Shown here one piece after another: positions 1 to 5,991 of a DNA stretch of 8,602 bases. The stretch covers positions 1-8,602 of the forward strand of contig JAEVYV010000399.1 in the NCBI GenBank assembly GCA_023392575.1, given 5' to 3'. Made by a program: the position numbers and the translations under genes. Under the pieces are notes generated by a model. The model was given only the letters and a program-made list of their open reading frames with translations, did not search any database and was not told the DNA's origin. Within the stretch, counting starts at the first letter, position 1. Every line of letters begins with the position of its first letter. Origin of the DNA: Bacteroidota bacterium (GTDB taxonomy: Bacteria; Bacteroidota; Bacteroidia; Chitinophagales; Chitinophagaceae).

Positions 1-277
1 GAATGCTCCACCTGGAAAAATCTTTTTTCGAGCGGATCAATTGCAGGTTCATGCTGATCTGGTCGCCCAGTTTGATTTCTCTTCGGAACACGCATTCTTC
101 TTTAAAGAGAATAGGCCCAAACTGCAGCTTTTGCATCACTTCAGCGGTCAGGCCGTATTGGTTTAGAAATTCAACGCGGCAAAAGGCTCCCCAGTCGTAG
201 TATACCGAGTGGCGCAAATGAAAGTTGGGGTCCAGGTCTGACCAGCGGATCTGAATTTGTCGGCTAAAATCATTCAT
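1..277 (-). CDS. Acyl-CoA thioesterase-like hotdog-fold protein (partial, C-terminus outside window)
   Basis: Only the first 92 codons are present; the frame is open through the left edge. The N-terminus has the pattern of the 4-hydroxybenzoyl-CoA thioesterase (4HBT) family: RWSDLDPNFHLRHSVYYDW at residues 11-29. The acidic pair D14/D16 and H20 match the usual 'D-x-D-x-x-x-H' start of the family, where an Asp in this loop is catalytic. Later parts (ILFKEECVFRREIKLGDQI) resemble the following beta strands of a hotdog domain. Family members hydrolyse acyl-CoA thioesters in the cytoplasm; the substrate cannot be told here. The start was chosen at 277 because it gives the full motif and overlaps the end of the upstream MFS gene (start ATG and stop TGA lie within 8 shared bases), which suggests translational coupling. 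The family call is fairly safe; the specific function is unknown. Confidence 0.8.
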   Translation of the reverse strand, partial: MNDFSRQIQIRWSDLDPNFHLRHSVYYDWGAFCRVEFLNQYGLTAEVMQKLQFGPILFKEECVFRREIKLGDQISMNLQLIRSKKDFSRWSI

Positions 278-1505
278 GCGGAAACATTCTTTTTTTTAAA
301 AAATAAAATCCTGCCGCTGCAAAAATGCAAAGAATAAAATCAACGATCCAAAGAGTGGCAAATCCCGCATGGGTGGCCAGTTGCGAAGCGGCTGTGGGCG
401 CCAGCACAATGGCCAGCGAAAAAGACATGGCGTAGAGGGCGGCGTATTGTCCCCGGGTGCTTTCCGTACTTCGGCTAACCCAAAAGTTGTTTACAAAGGG
501 GAAAAGAAGCATTTCGCCCAACGTAATCGTAAGCATGCTGATAATGGCAATCAGCAGCATGGAGGCAAGATTGAGGATCAGGAAGGCAAACCCAATTAAA
601 AAAGCTCCCAGCATCATGTACAAAACAGCGTTGCGCCGGTTTTCCAGCTTGTATACCAGGATCATTTCAACAAGCGCTATGATCAATCCATTCATTGCCA
701 GAATCCACCCGATGGTGGCCTCGTTTAAGTGCAGTTGCTCTTTGTAGTAAACCGGAATGATGCTGAACATCTGAAAAAAGCAAATGGCTACAAGGAAAAG
801 GTACATCATGCCTAATAGAAATACCTTATCCCGGTACGCCGAATGATTGCTTTTGGGCTTGGCGTTTTCCTTTTTAAAAACACGGTGTTTGGTTTGAGAA
901 GAAAATACAAGGTACATAAGCACGGACGCAGAAATGCAGGTAATGCCGTCGGCCCAAAACAAAAGAGCGTAGCTACTGCTTGCCAGGATGCCGCCAATAG
1001 CCGGCCCCACCGCCCAGCCCAGGTTTACGGCCAGCCGGTTTAAGGAATAACACCTTGTTCGGTTGCTGTCGTTGCTGTAGGCGGCGATGGCTGCGGAGTT
1101 GGCGGGCCGAAAGGCCTCACCCAGGCTGCTTAGTATAAATATGCAAATGGTGAACTGCGCCAGCGTTTGCATATGCCCCAATACAATAAATAAAATGCCA
1201 TTCAGCAGGAGGCTGAAAACCTGTACATAAAAATGCCCGAACCGGTCCGTCAGGCGGCCGCCCAAGTAGCCGCCCAGAATGGAGCCTATGCCAAAAGCCC
1301 CCATTACATAACCTGCCTCGGCCAGGGTATAACCTTTGTCGGTCAGGTAAACCGTTAAAAACGGAATGACCATGGTGCCGCTGCGGTTAATGAAAATAAC
1401 AAAAGCCAGCCACCACATGGGTTTGGACAGGCCGCTGTACGCATTTTTGTATAGCTGTATGGACGCTCTGAGCATTAGCGAAATTAATTTATCGTTGACA
1501 ACCAT
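270..1505 (-). CDS. MFS transporter, drug-exporter-like (DHA1 type)
   Basis: The 411-residue protein has the length and hydrophobic pattern of a 12-helix major facilitator. Motif A, GGRLTDRFGHFYVQ (about residues 82-95), lies in the loop between helices 2 and 3. A motif C-like stretch GWAVGPAIGG (about 163-172) in helix 5 is typical of proton-driven antiporters (exporters). A polar, lysine-rich stretch at about 202-226 fits the central cytoplasmic loop between the two six-helix halves. It is probably an inner-membrane exporter of small molecules, but the substrate cannot be inferred. The start at 1505 is preceded by AAGGA (1516-1520) with a 10-base gap, one of the few Shine-Dalgarno-like sites in the window. 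An internal ATG at codon 11 is an alternative. It overlaps the downstream thioesterase-like gene by 8 bases and is divergent from the FKBP gene. Confidence 0.9.
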   Translation of the reverse strand: MVVNDKLISLMLRASIQLYKNAYSGLSKPMWWLAFVIFINRSGTMVIPFLTVYLTDKGYTLAEAGYVMGAFGIGSILGGYLGGRLTDRFGHFYVQVFSLLLNGILFIVLGHMQTLAQFTICIFILSSLGEAFRPANSAAIAAYSNDSNRTRCYSLNRLAVNLGWAVGPAIGGILASSSYALLFWADGITCISASVLMYLVFSSQTKHRVFKKENAKPKSNHSAYRDKVFLLGMMYLFLVAICFFQMFSIIPVYYKEQLHLNEATIGWILAMNGLIIALVEMILVYKLENRRNAVLYMMLGAFLIGFAFLILNLASMLLIAIISMLTITLGEMLLFPFVNNFWVSRSTESTRGQYAALYAMSFSLAIVLAPTAASQLATHAGFATLWIVDFILCIFAAAGFYFLKKRMFPHE

Positions 1506-1528
1506 TGGTTACCATTCCTTTATTTTTG
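1495..1528 (+). promoter_or_regulatory. Candidate Bacteroidota-type promoter of the FKBP gene
   Basis: TATTTTTG at 1521-1528 is a full match to the -7 consensus TAnnTTTG of Bacteroidota sigma factors. A TTGA at 1495-1498 could be the -33 element; the spacer is 22 bases, slightly longer than the usual 19-21. Transcription would start around 1533-1536, leaving a leader of about 10-13 bases before the ATG at 1546. The -33 element lies inside the first codons of the divergent MFS gene. The call rests on motif match and position only. Confidence 0.45.
1516..1520 (-). promoter_or_regulatory. Ribosome binding site of the MFS gene
   Basis: On the minus strand AAGGA lies 10 bases before the ATG at 1505 and supports that start. 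It sits inside the 40-base divergent gap, just beside the plus-strand -7 box of the FKBP gene, so the two leaders are packed into the same DNA. Confidence 0.45.
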
Positions 1529-1542
1529 TTGCTTAACAAAAA
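1523..1542. repeat. 8-bp inverted repeat in the divergent intergenic gap
   Basis: TTTTTGTT (1523-1530) and AACAAAAA (1535-1542) are perfect inverted arms around the 4-base spacer GCTT. The repeat overlaps the end of the FKBP -7 box and the expected transcription start. It could be an operator or a leader hairpin, or a chance product of AT-rich DNA. Confidence 0.35.
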
Positions 1543-1545
1543 ACC

Positions 1546-2250
1546 ATGAAAAAATATTTCGTTGTTGGCCTTGCCCTATTTTCTGTAACGGTACAAGCGC
1601 AAAAAACAGTTCCTAAAAAAGCGGCTCCGGTACAAAAAGCACCGCCTGCTCCGGCCTTAAAAAACCTAAATGATTCGGTTAGTTATGCGATCGGCATGAG
1701 TGTTGCCAATTTTTACTCGCAACAGGGGATCAACACCCTGAATGGATCGATTGTTTCCAGGGCCATAAACGATGTATTCGGCAAGAAAAAGATGCTGCTG
1801 ACCGAGGAGGAGGCAAATTTGGCGGTCATGCGTTTTTTAAACCCCAATTTGTTTAAGACCATCGAAGCAGGGGAAAAATTTTTGGCCCAGAATAAAACAA
1901 AGCCCGGTGTTAAAACAACTGCTTCCGGCCTGCAATACGAAGTGTTGAGGGAAGGCAGCGGCCGCAAGCCCTTGGCAACGGATACGGTAGAAGTGAATTA
2001 TGCGGGAACACTGCTGAACGGAATTGAATTTGACAATTCCTATAAAAGAGGCGCTCCGATTACCTTTCCTTTGAATGGCGTGATTCGTGGCTGGACAGAG
2101 GCTTTGCAACTGATGCCGGAAGGCTCGAAGTATAAATTATACATACCATACCAACTGGCGTATGGCATGAATGACAACGGCCAGATCCCCGGCGGCTCGG
2201 TTCTGGTTTTTGAAGTGGAATTGTTGAAGGTAAAAGGGAGCAATCAGTGA
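1546..2250 (+). CDS. Secreted FKBP-type peptidyl-prolyl cis-trans isomerase
   Basis: This 234-residue protein has a Sec signal peptide (residues 1-18, MKKYFVVGLALFSVTVQA, probable cleavage before Q19). There is no lipobox cysteine, so it should be periplasmic and soluble rather than a lipoprotein. A Lys/Pro/Ala-rich tether (about 20-38) follows, then an FKBP N-terminal dimerisation-type domain (about 41-115, including SVSYAIGMSVANFYSQQG), then the FKBP catalytic domain (about 145-228). Ligand-pocket residues are present: Y152 in VNYAG, F162-D163 in EFDNS, V179-I180 and W183 in NGVIRGW, and Y206 in QLAYG. The domain order matches FkpA/Mip-like isomerases, which speed proline isomerisation and help fold exported proteins. 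There is no Shine-Dalgarno site, as is common in this phylum. The gene is monocistronic, the only plus-strand gene here, and ends before a strong terminator at 2381-2411. Confidence 0.93.
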   Translation: MKKYFVVGLALFSVTVQAQKTVPKKAAPVQKAPPAPALKNLNDSVSYAIGMSVANFYSQQGINTLNGSIVSRAINDVFGKKKMLLTEEEANLAVMRFLNPNLFKTIEAGEKFLAQNKTKPGVKTTASGLQYEVLREGSGRKPLATDTVEVNYAGTLLNGIEFDNSYKRGAPITFPLNGVIRGWTEALQLMPEGSKYKLYIPYQLAYGMNDNGQIPGGSVLVFEVELLKVKGSNQ

Positions 2251-2363
2251 TGAGTAATGAGTGGTCAGTAGTGAGTTCATTCCGTGCGTGGAATCTTTGT
2301 TATAGCCATTGCCGCTCGTTTTAACGATCCATTTCTTGCTCATTATTGATTACTGATCCTCAG
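2251..2363. repeat. Imperfect inverted repeat, possible degenerate intergenic repeat element
   Basis: Directly after the FKBP stop lies a stretch built from TGAGTAATGAGT-like units (2251-2276). About 60 bases later comes a related stretch on the opposite strand (2338-2363, CTCATTATTGATTACTGATC). By hand alignment, 20 bases of one arm match the reverse complement of the other at about 14 positions. The core between them holds a small hairpin, ATTCC (2279-2283) with GGAAT (2290-2294). No coding potential is seen. It could be a decayed palindromic repeat of REP or MITE type; there is no transposase and no clear target duplication. Confidence 0.35.
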
Positions 2364-2380
2364 CATTTATTTAAAATGGT

Positions 2381-2411
2381 AAAGGGATGATCCATTGATC
2401 ATCCCTTTTTT
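2381..2411 (+). terminator. Rho-independent terminator of the FKBP gene
   Basis: A perfect 12-bp stem, AAAGGGATGATC (2381-2392) with GATCATCCCTTT (2397-2408), encloses a CATT loop and is followed by three more T (2409-2411), giving a run of six T with the stem end. It lies 130 bases after the FKBP stop. It ends plus-strand transcription before the convergent T9SS cargo gene. Confidence 0.85.
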
Positions 2412-2586
2412 GAGCTAACCGACCTTAAACTATCGCTTCTTTATAAATGATTTTGATCTTCTTTTAGGAAAACACATCCTGTGATACCATAAAACTTGGT
2501 TTGTTTCTGCGTTGCGATGGGGCAGAACTTGGTTGCCATACTATTTCAGCAATAAGGATAAGTGTTCGGAGAGCCAATGGGAAAGA
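2412..2586. other. Gene-free spacer between two converging terminators
   Basis: These 175 bases separate the plus-strand terminator of the FKBP gene from the minus-strand terminator of the T9SS cargo gene. The short frames here have no recognisable protein character. I see no RNA gene, clear promoter or repeat. With 2251-2411 it forms a gene-free stretch of about 370 bases. Confidence 0.5.
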
Positions 2587-2619
2587 AACACCCGTCAAAG
2601 TATTTCTTTGACGGGTGTT
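2587..2619 (-). terminator. Terminator of the 483-residue T9SS cargo gene
   Basis: A perfect 14-bp stem, AACACCCGTCAAAG (2587-2600) with its complement at 2606-2619 around a 5-base loop, begins four bases after the stop codon at 2624-2626. On the minus strand the stem ends in TTT and is followed by CTTTC, so the U tract is short and interrupted. The stem is GC-rich enough to end transcription. Confidence 0.8.
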
Positions 2620-2623
2620 GTGT

Positions 2624-4075
2624 TTACTGCACGATGATTTTTTCAACAGTCACCTGGCCGCTGGTTCTTTCGATAACTCTTGCCAGGTATTGCCCTTTGG
2701 GAAGGTGTGAAACCTGTTGGGTGTTTCTTACAGATACGTATTCCTTTACAATTCTGCCGGAGTTGTCAACTAGCTGGATGTCGTATACAGAGGAAGCATC
2801 GGGCAGTACAATGGAAAGATTGCCGTTTGCAGGAGCGGGGTTGGGATAAACCAGGATGCTGCCTGACTGGTTGCCGTTGCTTAATGACTGTATGGTGCTG
2901 TATTTGGATTTGCCGTCCAGGTCAACCTGCAGGATTCTGTATTGAACAGCCCCTTTGAAATGGAACACATCGTTATACGTGTAGTTCAGGTCCACTGTGC
3001 TGTTTCCGCCTTCTGCCTTGGTGGCAATGAACGCAATGTTTTCCCACTGCCCGTTGTAAAAACGTTGTACATAAAAACCTTTGTTATTGATCTCTGTGGA
3101 AGTGGTCCATTTCAGATTGTTTGTCGAGTTGGACCGGGTGGCTGTAAAGGATTTAAAATTAACCGGCAGGGTATTTTTGGTGCAAGAATTTTCAAGTAAC
3201 AGAACATTTTCAAAGTCGTTATTGCCGGCTCTTGCCACAACAAAAATAGAAAAGGTGGATCCGGCTGTTTGTTGATCATAACTGTAGGGCCCATAAGTAT
3301 TAAAGCCGCCGGAAGCATTTGAAATAGTGACATCTTGTTTTGTGCCTGAAATACCTCCACCAGAGAGATTAAGTTTACCGGCATCTCGGTCAGCCTGATC
3401 AAAGACGCCATTTTCGTTAGCGTCTTTATAGGCGGAAAACGTAATGCTTTTGTTGCTTAAAGTTTGAAAACCAATAGTAAAAGTGCGTGGTGTAGAACAA
3501 AATAAATTGCCTCTCATAAGGGGTTCGTTAACTACAACATCTATAGCCCCTGTCGCAATACAGGATGCATTTTGTGCGCTTTGAGTAGCCCATACATCTC
3601 CTACAATTCCTACCTCGCTGGTGCAGGCCCCTGGTATTGTGGCTGTTATGTTCGTAAACGAATAAGTTCTTTTTCCATTTACGGTAGAATAATTAAATGA
3701 TGCATTTAATATCGGGCTATTAGGGGTTGTTCCGCTTTTCATGTCACTTGGCCAGGTTAGGCTCAGAGATGGCGTTCTGCCAGGATCACTGATGATAAGC
3801 GTTCCAATCATGTTATTGGTCTTATTGCTGGGGAGGGGATAGTCCTTACTGGTATATGCCGGAGATGGATAATTAGACTCTTTCCATAAATGGACTATGA
3901 CATACTTAGAGCCTGGATTAACGTCTGCTGTATAAGCCAAATTGAAAGTTACAGTGCAACCTGTACCGGTTACATTTGTGGGGGCAATTGATACATTCGT
4001 AATCGTACACTGTGCATTTACTTTATTGAAAAATGCACAAGCAATCAGAAAAGAAGAGAGTAAAACCCTTTTCAT
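2624..4075 (-). CDS. T9SS type A sorting domain protein with an unrecognised N-terminal region and a calcium-loop motif
   Basis: This is a 483-residue secreted protein. The start at 4075 gives a normal signal peptide, MKRVLLSSFLIACAFFNKVNA (1-21); an ATG two codons upstream (4081) is possible, and the frame extends further to 4120, but that would bury the signal. Residues 22-300 match no family I recognise. They are rich in Ser, Thr and Asn and hold six cysteines (23, 40, 151, 172, 193, 298) that could form disulphides. Residues 218-229 (DANENGVFDQAD) fit an EF-hand or dockerin-type calcium loop. Residues about 303-398 resemble the Fn3-like domain often found before sorting signals (LKWTTSTEINNKGFYVQ). 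Residues 406-483 are a T9SS type A C-terminal domain: LVYPNPAP, then DNSGRIV, LPKGQYLARV and the final EKIIVQ. It is probably exported across the outer membrane and anchored or released there. Its role is unknown. GC is lower in the N-terminal half. Confidence 0.88.
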   Translation of the reverse strand: MKRVLLSSFLIACAFFNKVNAQCTITNVSIAPTNVTGTGCTVTFNLAYTADVNPGSKYVIVHLWKESNYPSPAYTSKDYPLPSNKTNNMIGTLIISDPGRTPSLSLTWPSDMKSGTTPNSPILNASFNYSTVNGKRTYSFTNITATIPGACTSEVGIVGDVWATQSAQNASCIATGAIDVVVNEPLMRGNLFCSTPRTFTIGFQTLSNKSITFSAYKDANENGVFDQADRDAGKLNLSGGGISGTKQDVTISNASGGFNTYGPYSYDQQTAGSTFSIFVVARAGNNDFENVLLLENSCTKNTLPVNFKSFTATRSNSTNNLKWTTSTEINNKGFYVQRFYNGQWENIAFIATKAEGGNSTVDLNYTYNDVFHFKGAVQYRILQVDLDGKSKYSTIQSLSNGNQSGSILVYPNPAPANGNLSIVLPDASSVYDIQLVDNSGRIVKEYVSVRNTQQVSHLPKGQYLARVIERTSGQVTVEKIIVQ

Positions 4076-4387
4076 AATCATAGAGTTTTGGTTAAAAAAT
4101 AGTTTAATGGTGGTGCTCAATGCGATGGTTCGCTCAGAGGGAGTGGACGAAAGCGGTGATTATGAATAGGATGGGTGGAATAGTATTGAAGGTTACTGCA
4201 ATCAGTTTAGATAGGGATTAGACAAAAAGGTTCTTTTCTGAGGATAAATCAGGATAAACGTTTCGTAATAAATTAGAGGTTATGGGTACGGTCTTTCTGA
4301 CGATAAGGAAGGAAATACACTTGTGGATGTAAAAGTAGAAACAATATTGAAAAAGTCAAATGTTATCCCAACTTTTTTTACAAATCG
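4076..4387. other. Intergenic region between the two T9SS cargo genes
   Basis: These 312 AT-rich bases hold no convincing gene. They must contain the promoter of the 483-residue gene, but I find no good TAnnTTTG match on the minus strand. The best candidate is TATTTTTT (4094-4101) with TTG at 4118-4120, a spacer of only 16 bases. A weak pair, AAAAAGT (minus strand, 4371-4377) and ACTTTTT (4350-4356) with a 14-base loop, could end the upstream 211-residue gene, but the stem is AT-rich and not convincing. The gap suggests that the two cargo genes are separate transcription units. Confidence 0.45.
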
Positions 4388-5023
4388 TTACAGAACGATT
4401 ATTTTTTCGCTTGAAACAAGGCCTGTTTGCCTGTCGATGACACGAACGACATAATTACCTTTTTGTAAATTATTTATTTGCTGGCTGGTGTTGTTAAGCG
4501 AGAGCCACTGTTGGATCAATTGTCCGTTTAAGTCAAGTACCTGCACGTCTCTAAATGTACTGGTGCTTCCAAAACCTACGTTTACCGTTCCGTCAGGAGT
4601 GGGGTTGGGGTATACAGTTACTTTATTCGCATAGGGACGCAGGGCCTGTATGGAACTATAGGCAGCAAGGCCGTTGATGCTTATTTGTTTTATGCGGTAT
4701 TGTGTGTTTTCTTCGATCAGGGAATTGTCGCCATACAAATAGCTCAGGGTTTTGCTGCTGTTGCCATCAGGGGCCAAACTAGGTACATAAGCCACCATCA
4801 TCCAGGGGGCGTCCCCGACTTTTTTTTCGATCTCAAACCCGCGATTGCCTTCTTCCCGTGTGGTTTGCCATGCTATTTGCACCATGGCATTGTTTCTGCG
4901 AATGTCAAATTCTTTGAAAGAACCATATCCTTTATTTGCTCCGGAAGGTTGGACCAACACGGTCTGAGCCTGGCCGAATAAAGCGCAAAAAGAGAAAGAG
5001 GCCACAAGTAAAATCGTTTTCAT
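4388..5023 (-). CDS. Small T9SS type A sorting domain protein (Fn3-like domain plus sorting signal)
   Basis: This is a 211-residue secreted protein with a signal peptide at 1-19 (MKTILLVASFSFCALFGQA, cleavage before Q20). A short linker leads to one Fn3-like domain (about 38-128: VQIAWQTTREEGNRGFEIE, then NTQYRIKQI and AYSSIQAL). Residues 134-211 form a T9SS type A C-terminal domain with VTVYPNPTPDG (136-146), VLDLNGQLI, LQKGNYVVRVIDRQTG and the final SEKIIVL. No separate catalytic or binding domain is visible. The Fn3-like and sorting modules align end to end with those of the neighbouring 483-residue protein, so the two probably arose by duplication and domain gain or loss. T9SS substrates are moved across the outer membrane and the C-terminal domain is usually removed during attachment. 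The start has no Shine-Dalgarno site but gives a clean signal peptide. Confidence 0.88.
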   Translation of the reverse strand: MKTILLVASFSFCALFGQAQTVLVQPSGANKGYGSFKEFDIRRNNAMVQIAWQTTREEGNRGFEIEKKVGDAPWMMVAYVPSLAPDGNSSKTLSYLYGDNSLIEENTQYRIKQISINGLAAYSSIQALRPYANKVTVYPNPTPDGTVNVGFGSTSTFRDVQVLDLNGQLIQQWLSLNNTSQQINNLQKGNYVVRVIDRQTGLVSSEKIIVL

Positions 5024-5139
5024 GACTGCTGTTTTATAATGTTCACAGATGTTCTCTCAAAAGAGGACAGAACCTGGCTTCAACTCAGTGAAAACGATAA
5101 TGGCTTTCTGGCTTATAAAAACAAAAAGGATTCCAATTC

Positions 5140-5829
5140 TCAGGCGTGCTGTTCCATATGTTCTTCGGCCCATTGCAAAGCCTTTTGAAACTGTTGTTTT
5201 TCGGTGAGATGGGTATTGTCTAAAATAAGGGCATCTTTTGCCTGACGCAGGGGGCTTACTTCCCGATGAGAGTCGATATAGTCTCTTAACTCCAGGTTGT
5301 TTTTTACTTCCTCCAGCGTAATGTTGGGATTTTTTTCATAAAGCTCCTGAAACCGCCGTTCCACTCGTACCGCATTGTCTGCAGTCATAAAAATTTTCAG
5401 CTCGGCGTCCGGAAACACAACGGTGCCAATGTCTCTGCCGTCCATGACAATGCCCCTGTTCCTGCCCATTTTTTGCTGTTGGGCCACCGCGTATTCCCGA
5501 ACCTCTTTTATGGCGGCAACTTCACTGACCTTTTCGGCAACCACCAGGTCGCGGATGACATACTCCACATTCTCATCATTTAAATAGATCTCAGACCGCT
5601 CGTTTTTGGGGTTGTAAACAAACGCAAGCGAAATATTTTGAAGTGCTTTTTTTACTTCGTTGTGATCCGTCCAGTCAATATGGTTCCGCAAAAAATACAA
5701 GGTAATGGCCCGGTACATCGCCCCGCTGTCCACATAAATATAATTTAAGGCCTTGGCCAGTTGTTTGGCCAAAGTGCTTTTGCCGCAGGACGACCAGCCG
5801 TCTATGGTGATGATGATCTTTTTTTTCAT
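5140..5829 (-). CDS. cmk: Cytidylate kinase (CMP/dCMP kinase)
   Basis: This cytoplasmic enzyme transfers phosphate from ATP to CMP or dCMP, feeding CTP and dCTP synthesis. The 229 residues match the usual bacterial length of about 220-230. The P-loop GWSSCGKST (11-19) follows the first strand KKIIITID. VDSGAMYRA (33-41) is the nucleoside-monophosphate binding segment typical of Cmk. GRDIGTVVFPDA (131-142) is the diagnostic motif with the conserved Arg-Asp pair. LRDYIDSHREVSPL (181-194) holds the lid and CMP-contacting Arg and Asp residues. The start ATG at 5829 is preceded by AAGAGG with a 5-base gap. A 162-base gap separates it from ppa upstream, and a candidate promoter lies directly before it, so it is probably transcribed on its own. 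No clear terminator follows in the 116 bases before the 211-residue gene. Confidence 0.96.
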   Translation of the reverse strand: MKKKIIITIDGWSSCGKSTLAKQLAKALNYIYVDSGAMYRAITLYFLRNHIDWTDHNEVKKALQNISLAFVYNPKNERSEIYLNDENVEYVIRDLVVAEKVSEVAAIKEVREYAVAQQQKMGRNRGIVMDGRDIGTVVFPDAELKIFMTADNAVRVERRFQELYEKNPNITLEEVKNNLELRDYIDSHREVSPLRQAKDALILDNTHLTEKQQFQKALQWAEEHMEQHA

Positions 5830-5839
5830 AAGCCTCTTG

Positions 5840-5870
5840 CAAAAATGCAGTCTATAAATAACACCACAAA
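5840..5870 (-). promoter_or_regulatory. Candidate Bacteroidota-type promoter of cmk
   Basis: On the minus strand TTTG (5867-5870) is followed, after exactly 19 bases, by CATTTTTG (5840-5847), a 7 of 8 match to TAnnTTTG. Spacing and order fit the phylum's promoter pattern. The weak point is distance: the start codon at 5829 is only 10 bases further on, so the transcript would have almost no leader and might start inside the AAGAGG ribosome site. Confidence 0.35.
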
Positions 5871-5890
5871 AAAAGGCTTGGGCGAAGGGG

Positions 5891-5935
5891 AAATGAAAAG
5901 TGAAAAATGAAAAGAGAAAAAGGAAAAATTTAAAA
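5891..5935. repeat. Degenerate purine-rich tandem repeat between ppa and cmk
   Basis: The plus strand reads as a run of related units, such as AAATGAAAAG, TGAAAAATGA and AAGAGAAAAA, almost free of C and with few T. Units are about 7-10 bases and imperfect. Nothing coding is seen. The other strand is a long pyrimidine run lying upstream of the cmk promoter candidate. Confidence 0.4.
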
Positions 5936-5991
5936 ACGAGGATTTTACTTTGAAGCGGGTAATCAATTTGGGTTTTGAATGTTAAAGAACC

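Noticed and set aside
2464..2646. 60-codon minus-strand frame overlapping the terminator
   Set aside because: It runs through the perfect 14-bp hairpin and into the end of the T9SS gene in another frame; no protein-like character.
4076..4120. Longer start (4120) for the 483-residue T9SS protein
   Set aside because: It would place 15 residues ahead of a clean signal peptide; the ATG at 4075 starts the signal directly.
4383..4400. 7-bp hairpin AATCGTT/AACGATT at the end of the 211-residue gene
   Set aside because: It overlaps the last codons and stop. On the minus strand it is followed by A-rich rather than T-rich sequence; the T run is on the plus strand, where no gene ends.
5024..5058. TTGAGA-N16-TATAAA on the minus strand, resembling an E. 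coli sigma70 promoter for the 211-residue gene
   Set aside because: The primary sigma factor of this phylum uses a different consensus, and no TAnnTTTG box is present here.
5051..5072. Short imperfect hairpin (GTTCT/AGAAC with CTC/GAG inside) upstream of the 211-residue gene
   Set aside because: The stem is broken by a 3-base bulge and its pairs are few; it could easily occur by chance.
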